Source of the DNA: Lolium rigidum
Lineage: Eukaryota; Streptophyta; Magnoliopsida; Poales; Poaceae
DNA length: 64,000 nucleotides
Assembly: GCF_022539505.1 (NCBI RefSeq)
Contig: NC_061508.1
Location: forward strand, 342,997,484 to 343,061,483
Direction of reading: 5' to 3'
In this document: in pieces, positions 25,101 through 36,655 of the stretch
Layout: every line of letters starts with the position of its first letter
How positions within the stretch are numbered: the stretch's first letter is position 1
Translations under genes and position numbers: made by a program
The notes under the pieces: generated by a model
Databases searched by the model: none
What the model saw: only the letters and a program-made list of their open reading frames with translations
Told to the model about the DNA's origin: nothing

Positions 25101-26477
25101 CTTATCTTTTCTTATATGAACCTATCCCAAGTTTTTACATTACAAGTTTTTACTTGTTTTCTAAATGAGTTACTTTTATATTTAACTTTGGTCAAAGCAC
25201 AAGTTGGATACTAGAGTAGTGAGTTAGTCTCTTCCAAGCAAAGCAAGATAGCACCCCTCATGATTTAGAGCTAGTGCTAATGAAATAAAACTGGACTACT
25301 CTAGATGGGAACAATGTGATTTTGAAATGGATTTGAAACCTTGGACTGAAGATGCATTCCATTCAATGATTTATGAAGGTGAATGTGAACAAGAGAAGAT
25401 GGTGATTTTTGATAAAACAATGGTGTTGGTTTGAATGCGATACCTTTCCAATTATTAAGTACCCCCACAATACCTGATTATGGGTAGGGCTTAACTGGAA
25501 GTTTATGCGTCTTAGTATGGGTTCCCTCTAAACAAGCGTCATCGGGGTTATGCCGAAAGCTGCCTCTACAACAGAAGGAATGATGACATATGACGTGAAA
25601 AGAGGTGAATGTCCGGCCCAAGCCCTGTGCAGTTCCCAGGCTGACTGTCTGTCTTCACTGGGAGGCCAAGCTCATGGGGAGAGGTGCTCATACTAGGGTA
25701 TGTAAATGAAAGGTTATGGTTGATGATCCGCGTACTGTGTTACGATGATTCGGGGTAATCCCGACGGATGAAATCAAATGTTGTGGAACAAGTGTGCAAC
25801 CTCTGCGGAGTGTAAACCTATTCGAATAGCCGCGTCCACGGTTACGGACGGTTGGAAAGGCCATACAGTTTCCGATGTCATATCTTTGAAAATGATGTTG
25901 AAAGATGATGGTGAAATGACTTGTGGTGGATTGAATTGAAATCACCACTTGAATGGTGGGAATGACACTAATGTTCCCACTTGAGTTAGTTAGCACTTGA
26001 ACAAGCTTTTCTCAAACTTTGTGAACTAAAACTAGCTTTATGCAAAGAAACTAGAGCTTAGTAAACCATACAAGAATGTCTAGCACTTACATTAGTATTA
26101 GTTTGCGAGTACTCAACGTACTCACGACTTTGTCCCTGGCTATTCAAATGGCCAGAGTATGAAGATGACCAAGGAGATGACCAGCAGGACGCCTACGACA
26201 ACTAAGCGCCTTCCGACGTCAAGCGTTGGCCTCGTGGACTAGAGAGTCCTTGTATCTTACGCTTCCGCTATGTTGAACTATGAACTTGTGTTTGTTCGTT
26301 GATCAATAGATCAACTATTCGTGTAATATGGATCATGTGATTCCAATTTGTAAGACTTATGGTTTGTAATGAATGATGACTGTGATACTTAACTATTATG
26401 CCTCGCAACAACAATATTCCTGGGATTGCGATGTATGACATAATAGGCATTCGGACTTAAAAATCCGGGTGTTGACA
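22172..26477 (+). repeat. Gypsy A 3' LTR (4306 bp, complete)
   Basis: Begins TGTAACACCCC, ends GTTGACA. AT-rich start, GC-rich block at 23080-24050 with a TATA box at 23630, then an AT-rich body. Its last 2457 bp match the truncated 5' LTR with only scattered substitutions. The palindrome cluster lies at about 25790-25860 and the GAGTAC hairpin at 26107-26123. Short ORFs over the GC block in several frames are compositional. Confidence 0.94.
23630..23637 (+). promoter_or_regulatory. Gypsy A LTR TATA box
   Basis: TATAAATA in a GC-rich context, followed after about 30 bases by a C-rich leader, a typical LTR promoter arrangement. Confidence 0.7.
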
Positions 26478-27522
26478 AGTTCGATCATCACGAGACAAGG
26501 TGTAATTTCAATAGCGAACATTCAAAGTGTTCATCATATCAACCATATGATTCATGCTCTACCTTTCGGTATCACGTGTTCCGAGACCATGTCTGTACAT
26601 GCTAGGCTCGTCAAGGCCACCTTAGTATCCGCATGTGCAAAAAATGGCTTGCACCCGTTGTATGCACTTCTTGATTCTATCACACTCGATCATCACGAGA
26701 TGCTTCGAAATGACAAGTCTTGGCAACGGTGCTACTAAGGATGAACACTTTATTATCTTGATATTTTAGTGAGGGATCATCTTATAATGCTACCGTCGCG
26801 ATCTAAGCAAAATAAGATGCATAAAAGGATTAACATCACATGCAGTTCATATGTGATATGATATGGCCCTTTTGTCTTTGCGCCTCTGATCTTCATCTCC
26901 AAAGCATGGACATGATCTCCATCATCTTCGGGCATGATCTCCATCGTCGTCGGCGTAGCGTCAAGGTCAATGGCGCCGTCCTCATGGTTGTTCACCTCAT
27001 GTAGCAACTATCACAACTACTTTGAAATACTACTCAACATGAAATTTAAAGACAACCATAAGGCTCCTACCGGTTGCCACAATACAATAATGATAATCTC
27101 ATACATATTCATCATCACATTATGGCCATATCACATCACCAAACCCTGCAAAAACAAGTTAGACGTCTCTAATTTGGTTTGCATATTTTACGTGGTTTAG
27201 GGTTTTCGAGAGAGATCTAATCTACCTACGAACATGAACCACAACGGTGATACTAATGTTGTCAATAGAAGAGTAAATTGAATCTTCACTATAGTAGGAG
27301 AGACAGACACCCGCACAGCCTCTTATGCAATACAAGTTGCATGTCGAACGAGGAACAAGTCTCATGAACGCGGTCATGTAAAGTTAGTCCGAGCCGCTTC
27401 ATCCCACTATGCCACAAAGATGCAAAGTACTCAAACTAAAGACAACAAGAGCATCAACTCCCACAAAACCATTGTGTTCTACTCGTGCAACCATCTATGC
27501 ATAGACACGGCTCTGATACCAC
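26478..27522 (-). other. Angela-1 interior, untranslated leader/gag-side remnant
   Basis: No open reading frame above 88 codons and no recognisable gag domain. It corresponds to the leader and the start of the interior downstream of the PBS, as in Angela-2 at 45760-46812. Degenerate. Confidence 0.75.
27510..27521 (-). promoter_or_regulatory. Angela-1 primer binding site
   Basis: Minus strand reads TGGTATCAGAGC one base after the LTR terminus, the initiator Met-tRNA-type PBS of copia elements. Confidence 0.9.
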
Positions 27523-29297
27523 TGTAGGGATTCGTTGCATAGAAAACAAAAATTTTCCTACCGCGAGAATGCAATCCAAGCCAAGATGCAATCTAGAATA
27601 CGGTAGCAACGAGGGGATGATTGAGACTCACCCTTGAAGAGTTCCAAAGCCAACAAGATGAGGCTCTTGTTGCTGCGGTAGATGATCACTTGCCGCTTGC
27701 AAAAGCGCGTAGAAGATCTTGATCACGGCGCCACGAACGGGCAGCACCTCCGTACTCAGTCACACGTTCTGTGTTGATTAAGTCTACGTCCACCTCCCCG
27801 TTCCAGCGGGCAGCGGAAGTAGTAGCTCCTCTTGAATCCGGCAGCACGACGGCGTGGTGGCGGTGGTGGTGGAGAACTCCGGCGGAGCTTCACTAAGCGT
27901 GCAGGAGTGATGGAGGAGAGAGGGGGCGGCTAGGGTTTGGGAGGGGGGCGCAGGCCACTAGGGGGGTGCGGCCACCTTGTGGTCTTGGGGTTACCGGCCC
28001 CCTCCCCTTGGCCCCTCATTATATAGGTGGAAGCCCCAAGTGTTGGACTACAAGTCTTCGAATAAGACCCCAACCCGAAACCTTCCATGTAGTAGGGAAA
28101 CCTACCCAAGGTGGGAATCCCACTTGGGGTGGGATTCCCCCCTTCCATGTGGGGGGGTGGCTGGCCCCCTTGGTGGAGTCCAAGGTGGACTCCCCCCTCT
28201 AGGGTTGGCCGGCCATGGGGAGGTGGAGTCCCTCCGGGACTCCTCCTTTCTTAGTGATTTCTTCCGGACTTTTCTAGAACCTTCTAGAACCTTCCGTTAA
28301 ATCTTCCGGATCATTTTAAATCTTATAAAATGACTTCCTATATATGAATCTTATTCTCCGGACCATTCCGGAACTCCTCGTGATGTCCGGGATCCCATCC
28401 GGGACTTCGAACAAAACTTCGAACTCCATTCCATATTCAAGTTCTACCATTTCAACATCAAACCTTAAGTGTGTCACCCTACGGTTCGCGAACTATGTGG
28501 ATATGGTTGAGTACTCTCTCCGACCAATAACCAATAGCGGGATCTGGAGATCCATAATGGCTCCCACATATTCAACGATGACTTTAGTGATCGAATGAAC
28601 CATTCACATACGATACCAATTCCCTTTGTCACGCGATATTTTACTTGTCCGAGGTTTGATCATCGGTATCACTGTATACCTTGTTCAACCTCGTCTCCTG
28701 ACAAGTACTCTTTACTCGTACCGTGGTATGTGGTCTCTTATGAACTTATTCATATGCTTGCAAGACATTAGACGACATTCCACCGAGAGGGCCCGAGTAT
28801 ATCTATCCGTCATCGGGATGGACAAATCCCACTGTTGATCCATATGCCTCAACTCATACTTTCCGGATACTTAATCCCACCTTTATAACCACCCATTTAC
28901 GCAGTGGCATTTGATGTAATCAAAGTACCTTTTTGGTATAAGTGATTTACATGATCTCATGGTCATAAGGACTAGGTAACTATGTATCGAAAGCTTATAG
29001 CAAATAACTTAATGACGTGATCTTATGCTATGCTTAATTGGGTATGTCCATTACATCATTCATATAATGATATAACCTTGTTATTAATAACATCCAATGT
29101 TCATGATTATGAAACTAATCATCCATTAATCAACAAGCTAGTTAAGAGGCATACTAGGGACTCTTTGTTGTTTACATATCACACATGTATCAATGTTTCG
29201 GTTAATACAATTATAGCATGGTATATAAACATTTATCATAAACATAAAGATATATAATAACCACTTTTATTATTGCCTCTTGGGCATATCTCCAACA
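27523..29297 (-). repeat. Angela-1 5' LTR (1775 bp)
   Basis: On the minus strand it begins TGTTGGAGATATGCCC and ends AATCCCTACA, the hallmark termini of the Angela/BARE/WIS group. A TATA box (TATATAAT) reads on the minus strand from plus positions 28018-28025. It matches the Angela-2 LTR along its length with many substitutions and indels, so these are not the two ends of one element. Confidence 0.93.
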
Positions 29298-30698
29298 ACA
29301 TCACCTGAGGAAGAGGGTGCCTTCAACCCTTATGACGACGCAGGCTCCGTTAGCTCGTAAGTTTTTTCCCCATCATTATTTGTTCCCGTCCTCTCTTTTT
29401 TTATTTACGCACTCGCTTTTCTCTGTTGATAGCGGAGACGACGAAGAAAAAGAAGAAACCGAGGTTCTTGGTGCGGTTCTTACGAGTACCTCCCAGACCT
29501 TGGTTCTTTCCGAAGATCGTCGTGCTGACGAGGAATCCTCGCCTCCCCCTCAACGGGGCATGGAAAACTCGCCTCCTACAGGCAGCCCCCGAGCCCCTTC
29601 ACCAAAGAGGACAAGGATCGAGGCTGGTGATGGCCATGCGATTGTTGCGGGAGGTCCCTTGACTTCCATTTTGGAAGATGTAAGTTTGCCTGTTAGTCTC
29701 GATTTAGTATTTTGCTTTGACAATCTCTTTTTTGATCATCTGCCGAGTTTTTCCTCTTCTAACCTTTTACCCGACACTATATATAGCCTTTGATGAAGCG
29801 CCTCATCACAATTGTACCCAATTTATTGGGCTTCGTGATGCCGTCGAGGATCTGAGAGGTAATACCTTCTTTACTTTGCGTGCTCCACCTTTTCCTCGGC
29901 AGAGTTATTATGTATCTGAACTGATTTTTTCTTTTGGTTCCACTTTAGAGGACCTCGAGCGAGCCAAAAAACGTGTTGAAGATCTTGCTGCTAAGCTGGA
30001 GCGAAGCGAAAAAGCTCGCAAAAAGGCTGAGCGAGAAGCCGCTACTGTTGAAGATCTTTGACAAAGGCATCACAAGGCTAAAGAAGCTCTAAGTGATAAG
30101 GTCTCTCAGTAGATAGCGCGCGAAAATGCCATCACAACTCGTTTGGAGACTCAGAACCGGCGGTTTGTTAGTAAGTTTTCACCCTTATCTTCCAAGCTTC
30201 TGAAATTGGTTTTCCGTATATTTTGATGAACTCGATTTTTGCTCCAGCAGGAAGAATGGGTGAAGATTTCACCCTGCATGCAGCTGAGGAGGATCCCTTC
30301 TCGACAACCCCTCAATCCTCAAACTGCATAGGGATCTGGCGCGCACCAATATTTCCGATGCGCGGTCTGCGTTCACGCACCTCTTCCCCCATTACTTCCC
30401 CAAGAAGATGCAGCCGCAAACTTTCTCCGAGCTTGCCAGGCGCTTCCTTCCTGAAGAAGACCTTGCGATGGCTTATCGACAAGAGAACCTGAAGGTCGGA
30501 GTTGAAGGAACCATTGCTCTGGTTGCCGATAGCCACCAAAATGTCGACTAGGCAAAGGTTGGCGACCCCAAGGGAATGAACACGCAAAAGTGGAAGACTT
30601 TGGTGAAAGCTACGAAGCCTCACTCGAAGAAGATCCTCACCTTCATGGGGCACAAACCTTCAACATCCACCAGCACTGCCAAGCCGGAGGTCAAGTAG
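29298..30698 (+). pseudogene. Antisense spliced ORF 1 of the Tat element
   Basis: Gene-like series on the strand opposite to pol. Plausible exons with GT...AG borders: to 29356, 29433-29679, 29787-29858, 29949-30170 and 30251-30698 (TAG at 30696-30698). Exon 4 is a charged coiled coil (Glu/Lys/Arg heptads); the last exon holds a conserved-looking block (Phe-Pro-His-Tyr-Phe-Pro, then Leu-Pro-Glu-Glu-Asp). Damage: TGA and TAG within exon 4 (about 30058-30114), a frameshift in exon 5 near 30310, and TAG near 30549. The 5' end is cut by the Angela-1 insertion. The family resembles the 'putative gypsy-type transposon' antisense proteins of Tat elements; their function is unknown. Confidence 0.65.
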
Positions 30699-30876
30699 AC
30701 CATCCTACCTCTTTGTATTTCTTTTCCCTTTTGTAGTTATCGCTATCCTTACGATTTGCGACTACCTTAAGAACTAGCTTTTGTGAGGGGCCCAAATTAT
30801 GTAAATATCTCATATATCAATGAAAAAATGACGACTTTTGCTGAATGATTGATATCGATGTTTTTCCTTTTTCCAG

Positions 30877-31860
30877 TTTGTATTTGATAACTATTCCGTG
30901 GCCGGTGGACCATCCTCTGCTTATCCTGCCCCGTCTCGCTCTCAAAAAACTCCTGGCGATATTTTGCCAGATGATTCTTCGGGCGCTGACTCAGCTCAGC
31001 AAGAGATGGTTGAACTTCGACAACAACTTCAGGCCATGAAAAAACAAGCCATCATTATCATGGACCAATCCCGCAAATCCTCCGAATGCGAAAAAATTGC
31101 TTTTCGACAAGCTGAAGAAGCTCTAAAATTGAAAGAAACTGCAGTAGCTGAAGCTTTACAGGCTACTGCCCGAGAAAATTGCATGCTTGAGCTGATGACC
31201 GACGCAATGGCTGGTACATTACACTTCTCCTTACTTTTTCCTCGACATTACTTTTATATCTTTTCATATGTTGCCTCTTCTTTTTCGGTCCTAGGTTCCT
31301 TTGTTGATGCTTCTGCTGAAGATCAACGCGTTAACTCGCGAGTTCAAATCCTTCTCCCACTTTCCAGAGAAAACGGTGTTAATTTTTGGGCTAGCGAGGG
31401 TCGCTCCCGACAAATTGTCCGGTTTTCAAGATCGTGCTCCCAGGTTCGAGAATTTCTTGAGTTCTGCACAAAAACACTGGCTCTAGTTTATAATGCCATG
31501 TTTCCTCGGAATCCTCAACCTAAAACTCTTCCTGAATTGATGGACAAATTCAAGAGTATTCATCGAATCCACGGATTTGTGAAGGCCCAGTTAACGGCTG
31601 GTGCTAGGTTTTCTTTGATCATGTTGCAAATCTGTTACCCAAAATTGGATATGTCCAACATTGTTGACCGCTGTCACGCCAGTATAAGAAAAAGAAAAAA
31701 GAACGTCAACAAGATCAACGATGTGGTGGCACCCGTAGCTGAAGAAATGATTGAAGATCTTCTCCGGAAGGATGCTGATTTCTTCAAGGAGTATCATTAT
31801 GCTGATACTATGAGTGCTTCTGCGGAAGATGAAAGAATAAACATAGATAAGCTTATTTTA
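30877..31860 (+). pseudogene. Antisense spliced ORF 2 of the Tat element
   Basis: Second opposite-strand unit, downstream of the first. One exon opens after a TTTTTCCAG acceptor at 30876 and runs to 31213 (coiled coil, Gln/Met/Lys-rich). After a GT...TAG intron (31214-31294), a second exon runs to about 31860. Read straight through, 30898-32073 is a 391-codon open frame, but the 81-base intron is itself in frame, so length alone does not decide. The second exon contains a helical domain with the phrases VYNAMFPRNPQP, LMDKFK and VAEEMIEDLLRKDA, related in layout to ORF 1. Still largely open; the 3' end is unclear. Confidence 0.6.
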
Positions 31861-32268
31861 GCCCTTTCTTTCTCTTGCTGCCGAACTTTATCTGAGAAAA
31901 GAGAAATTCGATATATTGCGAGAACCATGTATAGTAAAAATAAGTTTTTTCTTTCTTTTTCTCAAGCCCCCGAGTGTTTTTGGTGTATTATGTTTATTAC
32001 TCGCGAGGTATTTAAACCAAAGCGAATAATTTTTGGAGTTATATATTGTAAGGATCAAGTATATATTGTTTAAATTTGCGGGTTGTAAGCTCCCGAGCCT
32101 TTACGAGTATATATCAACAATACTTTTACTATATTGCAGCATCGCGAGCCCGCCTCATTAAAAACCTTTCAGCCGCACTCGGTGCCCTGAAAGGAAAAGA
32201 GTGCGTCTGAAAACTCGCGAGCTTTTTAGTACATCGTATGTTTACATGTATAACTCTATTTTGACTTC
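31861..32268. other. Spacer between antisense ORF 2 and integrase end
   Basis: AT-rich on the left, then the last decayed codons of integrase on the minus strand. No motif or domain identified apart from a possible convergent 3' end for the two transcription units. Confidence 0.4.
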
Positions 32269-33514
32269 TACGTGTAAAACGTTGCGCCATGTTCCAGGGA
32301 TTTGGTTCTGCGACCCCTGTCTTCTTGTCGATCAATCTGTATGCTCCTCCTCCGATCACCTCGGTGACGATGTATGTTCCTACCCATGGTGACTCGAATT
32401 TTTCATGGCTCTCCTATGTAAGCCGAAGAACTAAATCGCCAACTTGGAAAGACCTCGGTCGCAAACGTCGACTATGATAATTTTTCAGGTCCTGCTGATA
32501 CTTGGTAACTCTTGATAACACCTCGTCTCTGGCTTCATCGAGTGCATCAACATCATCCTCCAGCGCCTTTCGCGAGGTTTCTTCATCATATTCCGCCACT
32601 CTCGGAGAGTTGTGTTCTATTTCTATCGGGAGCACCGCCTCAGCTCCATGGACCAAGAAGAACAGAGTTTCCTGTGTTGCTTTATTGGGTGTTGTCTGTA
32701 TGCTCCATAACACGCTAGGCAACTCATCTGGCTAAGTATGTCGAGCTTTATCCAGTGATGTTAACAACCGTTTCTTGATACCGTTGCAGATGATGCCGTT
32801 TGCTTTTTCGACTTGGCCATTGGTTTGCGGGTGCGCCACCGATGCGAAGTGTAATTTGATGCCTACCTCTGCGCAATATGCCTTGAATTCCTTGGAGGTA
32901 AAATTGCTACCGTTGTCCGTAACAATGTTGTGAGGGACACCAAATCGAAAAGCAATGCCCTTGATGATGCTTACCAACGATGCTGCATCTGCCAAAGTTA
33001 CTGGTAATTCTTCAATCCATTTAGTGAACTTGTCGATAGCCACGAGCATGTATACATATCCTCCTGGCCAAGCGTTATATAATTTCCCCACCATGTCGAG
33101 ACCCCATTGTGCGAAAGGCCACGACAATGGTATTGGCATCAGCTCTGCTGCCGGAGAATGAGGTTTTGCCGCAAACCTTTGGCACGCATCGCAGGTGCGC
33201 ACTATGTATTTTGCGTCTTCTACTGTAGTTAGCCAGTAAAAACCTGCCCTGAAAACCTTGGCTGTTATTGCTCAGCTGCTTCCATGGTGACCACATATTC
33301 CCTCGTGTACATCCTTCAGTATGACTCTTCCTTCTTCGGGTCTAACGCACCTCTGCAATACTCCCGATATACTCCGTTTGTATAGCTCTCCCTTGACCAC
33401 GGTAAAAGCTTTAGATCGTCGAATAACTCGTCTTGCTTCTACCGGATCTTCGGGTATATTTTTCCTTACGATATATACTACGTAAATTTGCATCCAAGAA
33501 ACTTGCACCATCAT
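32269..33514 (-). pseudogene. Tat element integrase
   Basis: Minus-strand fragments from 33514 down to about 32270. The zinc-binding N-terminus (H-x-G-x-CGHH near 33290, C-x2-C near 33185) is interrupted by a stop near 33272. The catalytic core is an open 156-codon frame (33202-32732) with the LDMVG, VTDNGSNF and ...HPQTNGQVEKAN blocks, so the D-D-E residues are present. The C-terminal domain (32722-32414) has the YH-x-RRLRPRSFQVGDLVLR motif of gypsy integrases. Stop codons separate the three pieces. Confidence 0.88.
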
Positions 33515-34107
33515 AACCTCGTGTGGTTCTTCTTCATCTTCGGATGTGTTTGCTTCCAGTACTGCTGGAACCCTGCGTTTTTCTCAAGCTTCTCTTTCTT
33601 CTTTGACTGCTTCGGTGTTTTCTTCGCCTTAATTGATCTTTCACTTATCTCCTCCCAAAATACGCCAGGTGGTATTGCTAAACACTGTGACCCGATATTT
33701 GCCAAAACATCGGCTTCATCATTGCTGAGTCTGCTGATATGATTCACTTCACATCCATCAAAGAGTTTCTCGAGTTCATTGTATACCTCCTTGTATGCTA
33801 TCATGATGTCATTGATTGCATCGCACTGGTTCATCACCTGTTGAGCCACCAATTGGGAGTCGCCAAAGATTTTCAGTCGAGTTGCTCCACACTCCTTCGC
33901 CATCTTCATCCCATGTATAAGTGCTTCATATTCCGCCTCATTATTGGATGCATTCGGGAACATCATCCGCAATACATACTTCATCTTGTCTCCTTGGGGT
34001 GACACTAATATCACGCCAGTTCCAGCTCCTTCCACTCTCTTGGACCCGTCGAAGTTCATGGTCCAAGTACTCGACAAATCTGGGGGTCCTGTGTTTTGCA
34101 GCTCCAT
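33515..34107 (-). pseudogene. Tat element second RNase H (archaeal/plant-type)
   Basis: An open 198-codon stretch encodes an RNase H fold with the expected acidic residues: D in FDGS near 34060, E in NNEAEYEAL near 33945, D in FGDSQL near 33870, and a C-terminal NDEAD near 33720. It is separate from the RNase H attached to RT and lies between that domain and integrase. This double arrangement is a recognised Tat-lineage trait; the second domain is thought to supplement or replace the first. Confidence 0.85.
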
Positions 34108-35493
34108 CCACTTTGCGACGAAGTCTGGCAGAATTTGCGACTTTATTGCTTTTCATTTTTCGTATGTGATGTCCCGAGGGAAAAGCTCTATTCCCCAAAG
34201 GGAGACATGGCCTGTAGCTTCTGGATTGTTTAAGATGTTTGATAAAGGCGCCTCATTGACCACTATTATCGGATGTGCCGAAAAATAGTGTCGCAATTTT
34301 CTTGCGGTCGTAAACACTCCATATGCCAACTTCTGATAATGTGGGTACCGCTGTTTTGAAGGCGATAAAACTTCACTGATGAAATATACCGGCCTCTGGA
34401 CTCCATTGATTTTCCCTTCTTCTTCCCTTTGTACCACGAGAACTGTGCTGACTACCTGAGGTGTGGCCGCGATATACAACAGGAGAGGTTCTCTTTCCTT
34501 TGGCGCCACCAGTACAGGGGATGTCGAGATTGTGCGCTTGAGGTGCTTGAAAGCCCTATCTCCTTCTTCGTTCCACTCGAACTTTTCTCCTTGTTTGATG
34601 AGAACGTAAAAGGGCACCGCTTTTTCTCCTAGCCTGGCGACAAATCTGCTCAGAGCTGCGACACGTCCTGTCAGCTGATGTATTTCCTTAAGCTTTGTCG
34701 GCTTTCTCATTGTTACAATGGCTTGTATTTTCTGAGGGTTCGCCTCAATTCCTCTAGCTGACACCAAGTATCCAAGGAGCTCTCCCGCAGGAACGCCAAA
34801 GAAACACTTTGTCGGGTTTAGCTTGAGGCGAAACTTGTCGAGGTTGTCGAATGTTTACTTGAGATCATCGATTAGAGATAACCCCTTCTTTGTTGTAATT
34901 ACGACATCATCGATATATACTTGAACGTTCTTGCCAATCTGCGTGGCGAGACACTTTTGCATCATCCTTTGATAAGTAGCTCCCGTGTTTTTAACCCGAA
35001 AGGCATCGTCTGTAGCAGAACACACCATAAGGTGTTATAAAATCTGTTTTGACCTCATCTTCTTCTTTTAGGCAGATCTAGTTGTAACCAGAATACGCAT
35101 CTAGGAAGGAAAGATGTTCGCATCCCGCTGTGGAGTCGATCATTTGATCGATCCTCGGGAGGGGAAAGTGATCCTTTGGACAATGATTATTGAGACACGT
35201 GAAGTCGACGCACATGCGAAGGACGTCAGTGTTTTTCTTTGGGACCAGAACTGGGTTAGCGACCCATGTGGCCTCCGTGTGCAGCTCCTTGATGAAGTTT
35301 GCTTCTCAAAGTTGGTTAATATCTGAAAGCATAGCTTTGCGCTTTGGTTCCGAAAAACGCCGCAAAGGTTGTTTAATTGGCCTAGCCCTTGGATCCAGAT
35401 TAAGAGGATGCTCGGCAAGTTCCCTGGGTACTCCTGGCATGTTAGCTGGACACCATGCGAAGATTTCCCAGCGCTCACGGAGGAACTCGACAA
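34108..35493 (-). pseudogene. Tat element reverse transcriptase and first RNase H
   Basis: Minus-strand RT begins near 35490 with the segment before the fingers, continues through a FTCLN-like block near 35200, and has an undamaged catalytic YIDDVV codon run on plus positions 34899-34919. Several frameshifts and stops occur between 35300 and 34770. From 34767 the frame is open for 204 codons through the thumb and connection (QKIQAI, LTGRVAALSRF) into the first RNase H (RPVYFISEVLS, ..YPHYQKLAYGV). A stop near 34153 separates it from the second RNase H. Confidence 0.85.
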
Positions 35494-35599
35494 GCGCGCT
35501 TTCCTATGCGCTATCCATGTTTGTTGCGATAGCTATGGTCTTCTTATTATCTGTCGGGTGCACATGTACTTCCTTTGAATTCTTGGTGGTATCAAAGGT

Positions 35600-35990
35600 T
35601 TGCTCCTTCAGTGGCCTTCCTCCGTCAGGCAGCACATCATAATTAGTTGTTAACCTTGACGCCATATATTCTGCCTACATCTCGAAAGTTTCTGACAGCC
35701 GATGAAAATCCTTGTCACACTTATCTGCCAGAGCGAAACTAGCCTTTACTGTGATTGGGCCCTTGGGTCCAAGGATCCTCCACAACACGTATGTGTAATG
35801 TGGTACCGCCATAAATCTGGCATAAGCGGGTCGTCCTAGCAGAGCATGATACTGCGACGGAAAATCCACAACTTCAAACTCCAGCTTCTCTCTTCTGTAA
35901 TTCTCTCGGGTTCCAAACTGAATGTCGAGATTGATCTTTCCCAATGGATATCTTGGCTTCTCGGGAGTGATACCATGGAAGCGCGTGTCA
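35600..35990 (-). pseudogene. Tat element protease, C-terminal part, and PR-RT linker
   Basis: Minus strand from 35990 reads the second half of the retropepsin domain ([16 protein letters not shown]..., then the [17 protein letters not shown] block with the LLGRP motif at about 35850-35835). It is the direct continuation of the protease start at 37007-37110. The two halves are separated by about 1 kb of foreign sequence (35991-37005). Confidence 0.85.
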
Positions 35991-36222
35991 TTTCTTGAAG
36001 CTCGATCTCCCCCCCCAGATGAACCATATAGCCAAGAGAAACCATGAACCAGAATAGAAGAGCTTGCCCCACCCATGAGTAAATATTTCATAGTAGCCTC
36101 AGTAGACCGTAGATCTCTCTTGGTATATCCAGACAATAGGTAGGAACATAAACTGAAACATTCTGGAGCTACAAAGATAGTTATTAAATCGTTAGCACCA
36201 CATAAAAACATTCCCCCTAGAG
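35991..36222 (-). pseudogene. ndhB: Plastid ndhB fragment (NAD(P)H dehydrogenase subunit 2)
   Basis: Minus strand from 36211 translates as an internal hydrophobic stretch of NdhB, a membrane subunit of the thylakoid NDH complex (signature [20 protein letters not shown] and later [20 protein letters not shown]). Near 36010 a run of eight G shifts the frame; GEIELQE continues in the next frame before the junction to Tat sequence. Only about 75 codons of a protein of roughly 510 residues. Not functional. Confidence 0.88.
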
Positions 36223-36579
36223 ATAGTAATAAGAATTCTCTTATCCCATTTGGAAGGATACCCGTCCTTATAACTATCCATGACTGTTTTTGTCTCTAGC
36301 ATGACCACTTGATAAAATGTGGAGGAAAGTAGGGGAGTCTGCGCAGCATGCTACGAAACATAAGAATCATTTTGAATCCCATTTGCACCCGGATTCAGCT
36401 TCTTTCGAACTAGGAAATGAACTTTCAGAGCCAACAATGGATCGGCTTGGCCCATTCCCCATCTGGGGAAGAAAGAGTACCTAGATCTGCATCTACTAAG
36501 TATGCCCTGAAATTCATGTTATGATCCGGTCTTTCCCAAAGCTAGGGCTTCTGCTCCAACTCTTTCATATCCGACCGAT

Positions 36580-36655
36580 GCTTCCTTCAAAAGGATTTCC
36601 GCTTGCTCGGTGAATGTTTTGCTAGAAGATAGAATTTCTTGGAATTGAGGTTTAG
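36580..36655 (-). pseudogene. atpA: Plastid atpA 3' fragment (CF1 alpha subunit C-terminus)
   Basis: Minus strand reads [18 protein letters not shown].., matching the C-terminal helix region of the chloroplast ATP synthase alpha subunit, for about 25 codons. It is fused in frame to the infA piece upstream; downstream the reading continues into sequence I could not assign. Confidence 0.75.

Larger units (their letters stand above)
1..26477 (+). mobile_element. Gypsy A: chromovirus-like Ty3/gypsy element, 5' end outside window
   Basis: Long Ty3/gypsy retrotransposon read on the plus strand. Seen in order: partial 5' LTR, initiator-Met-type PBS, extra upstream ORF, gag with CCHC knuckle, aspartic protease, RT, RNase H, integrase with chromodomain-like tail, hairpin, PPT and a complete 4306-bp 3' LTR. 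The coding part has in-frame stops and frameshifts, so this copy is not autonomous now. Pol is interrupted by a LARD at 6098-19958. At the 3' end the element abuts the interior of an Angela-type copia element, so it inserted into that element. The TSD cannot be tested because the 5' end is off-window. The PR-RT-RH-IN order, LTR length and chromodomain-like end suggest the Tekay/Del group (inference). Confidence 0.9.
26478..29297 (-). mobile_element. Angela-1: copia element (Angela/BARE/WIS type), 5' LTR plus interior fragment
   Basis: Minus-strand copia element: 5' LTR on the right, PBS, then about 1 kb of interior truncated at 26477 by insertion of gypsy A. The interior (26478-27522) aligns with 45760-46812 of Angela-2 (shared phrases such as CATGTCTGTACATGCTAGGC). 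The remainder of the element lies left of gypsy A, outside the window. At the right end it abuts the Tat element without other sequence, so it inserted into that element; the candidate TSD base set ACATC (29298-29302) cannot be checked here. Confidence 0.9.
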
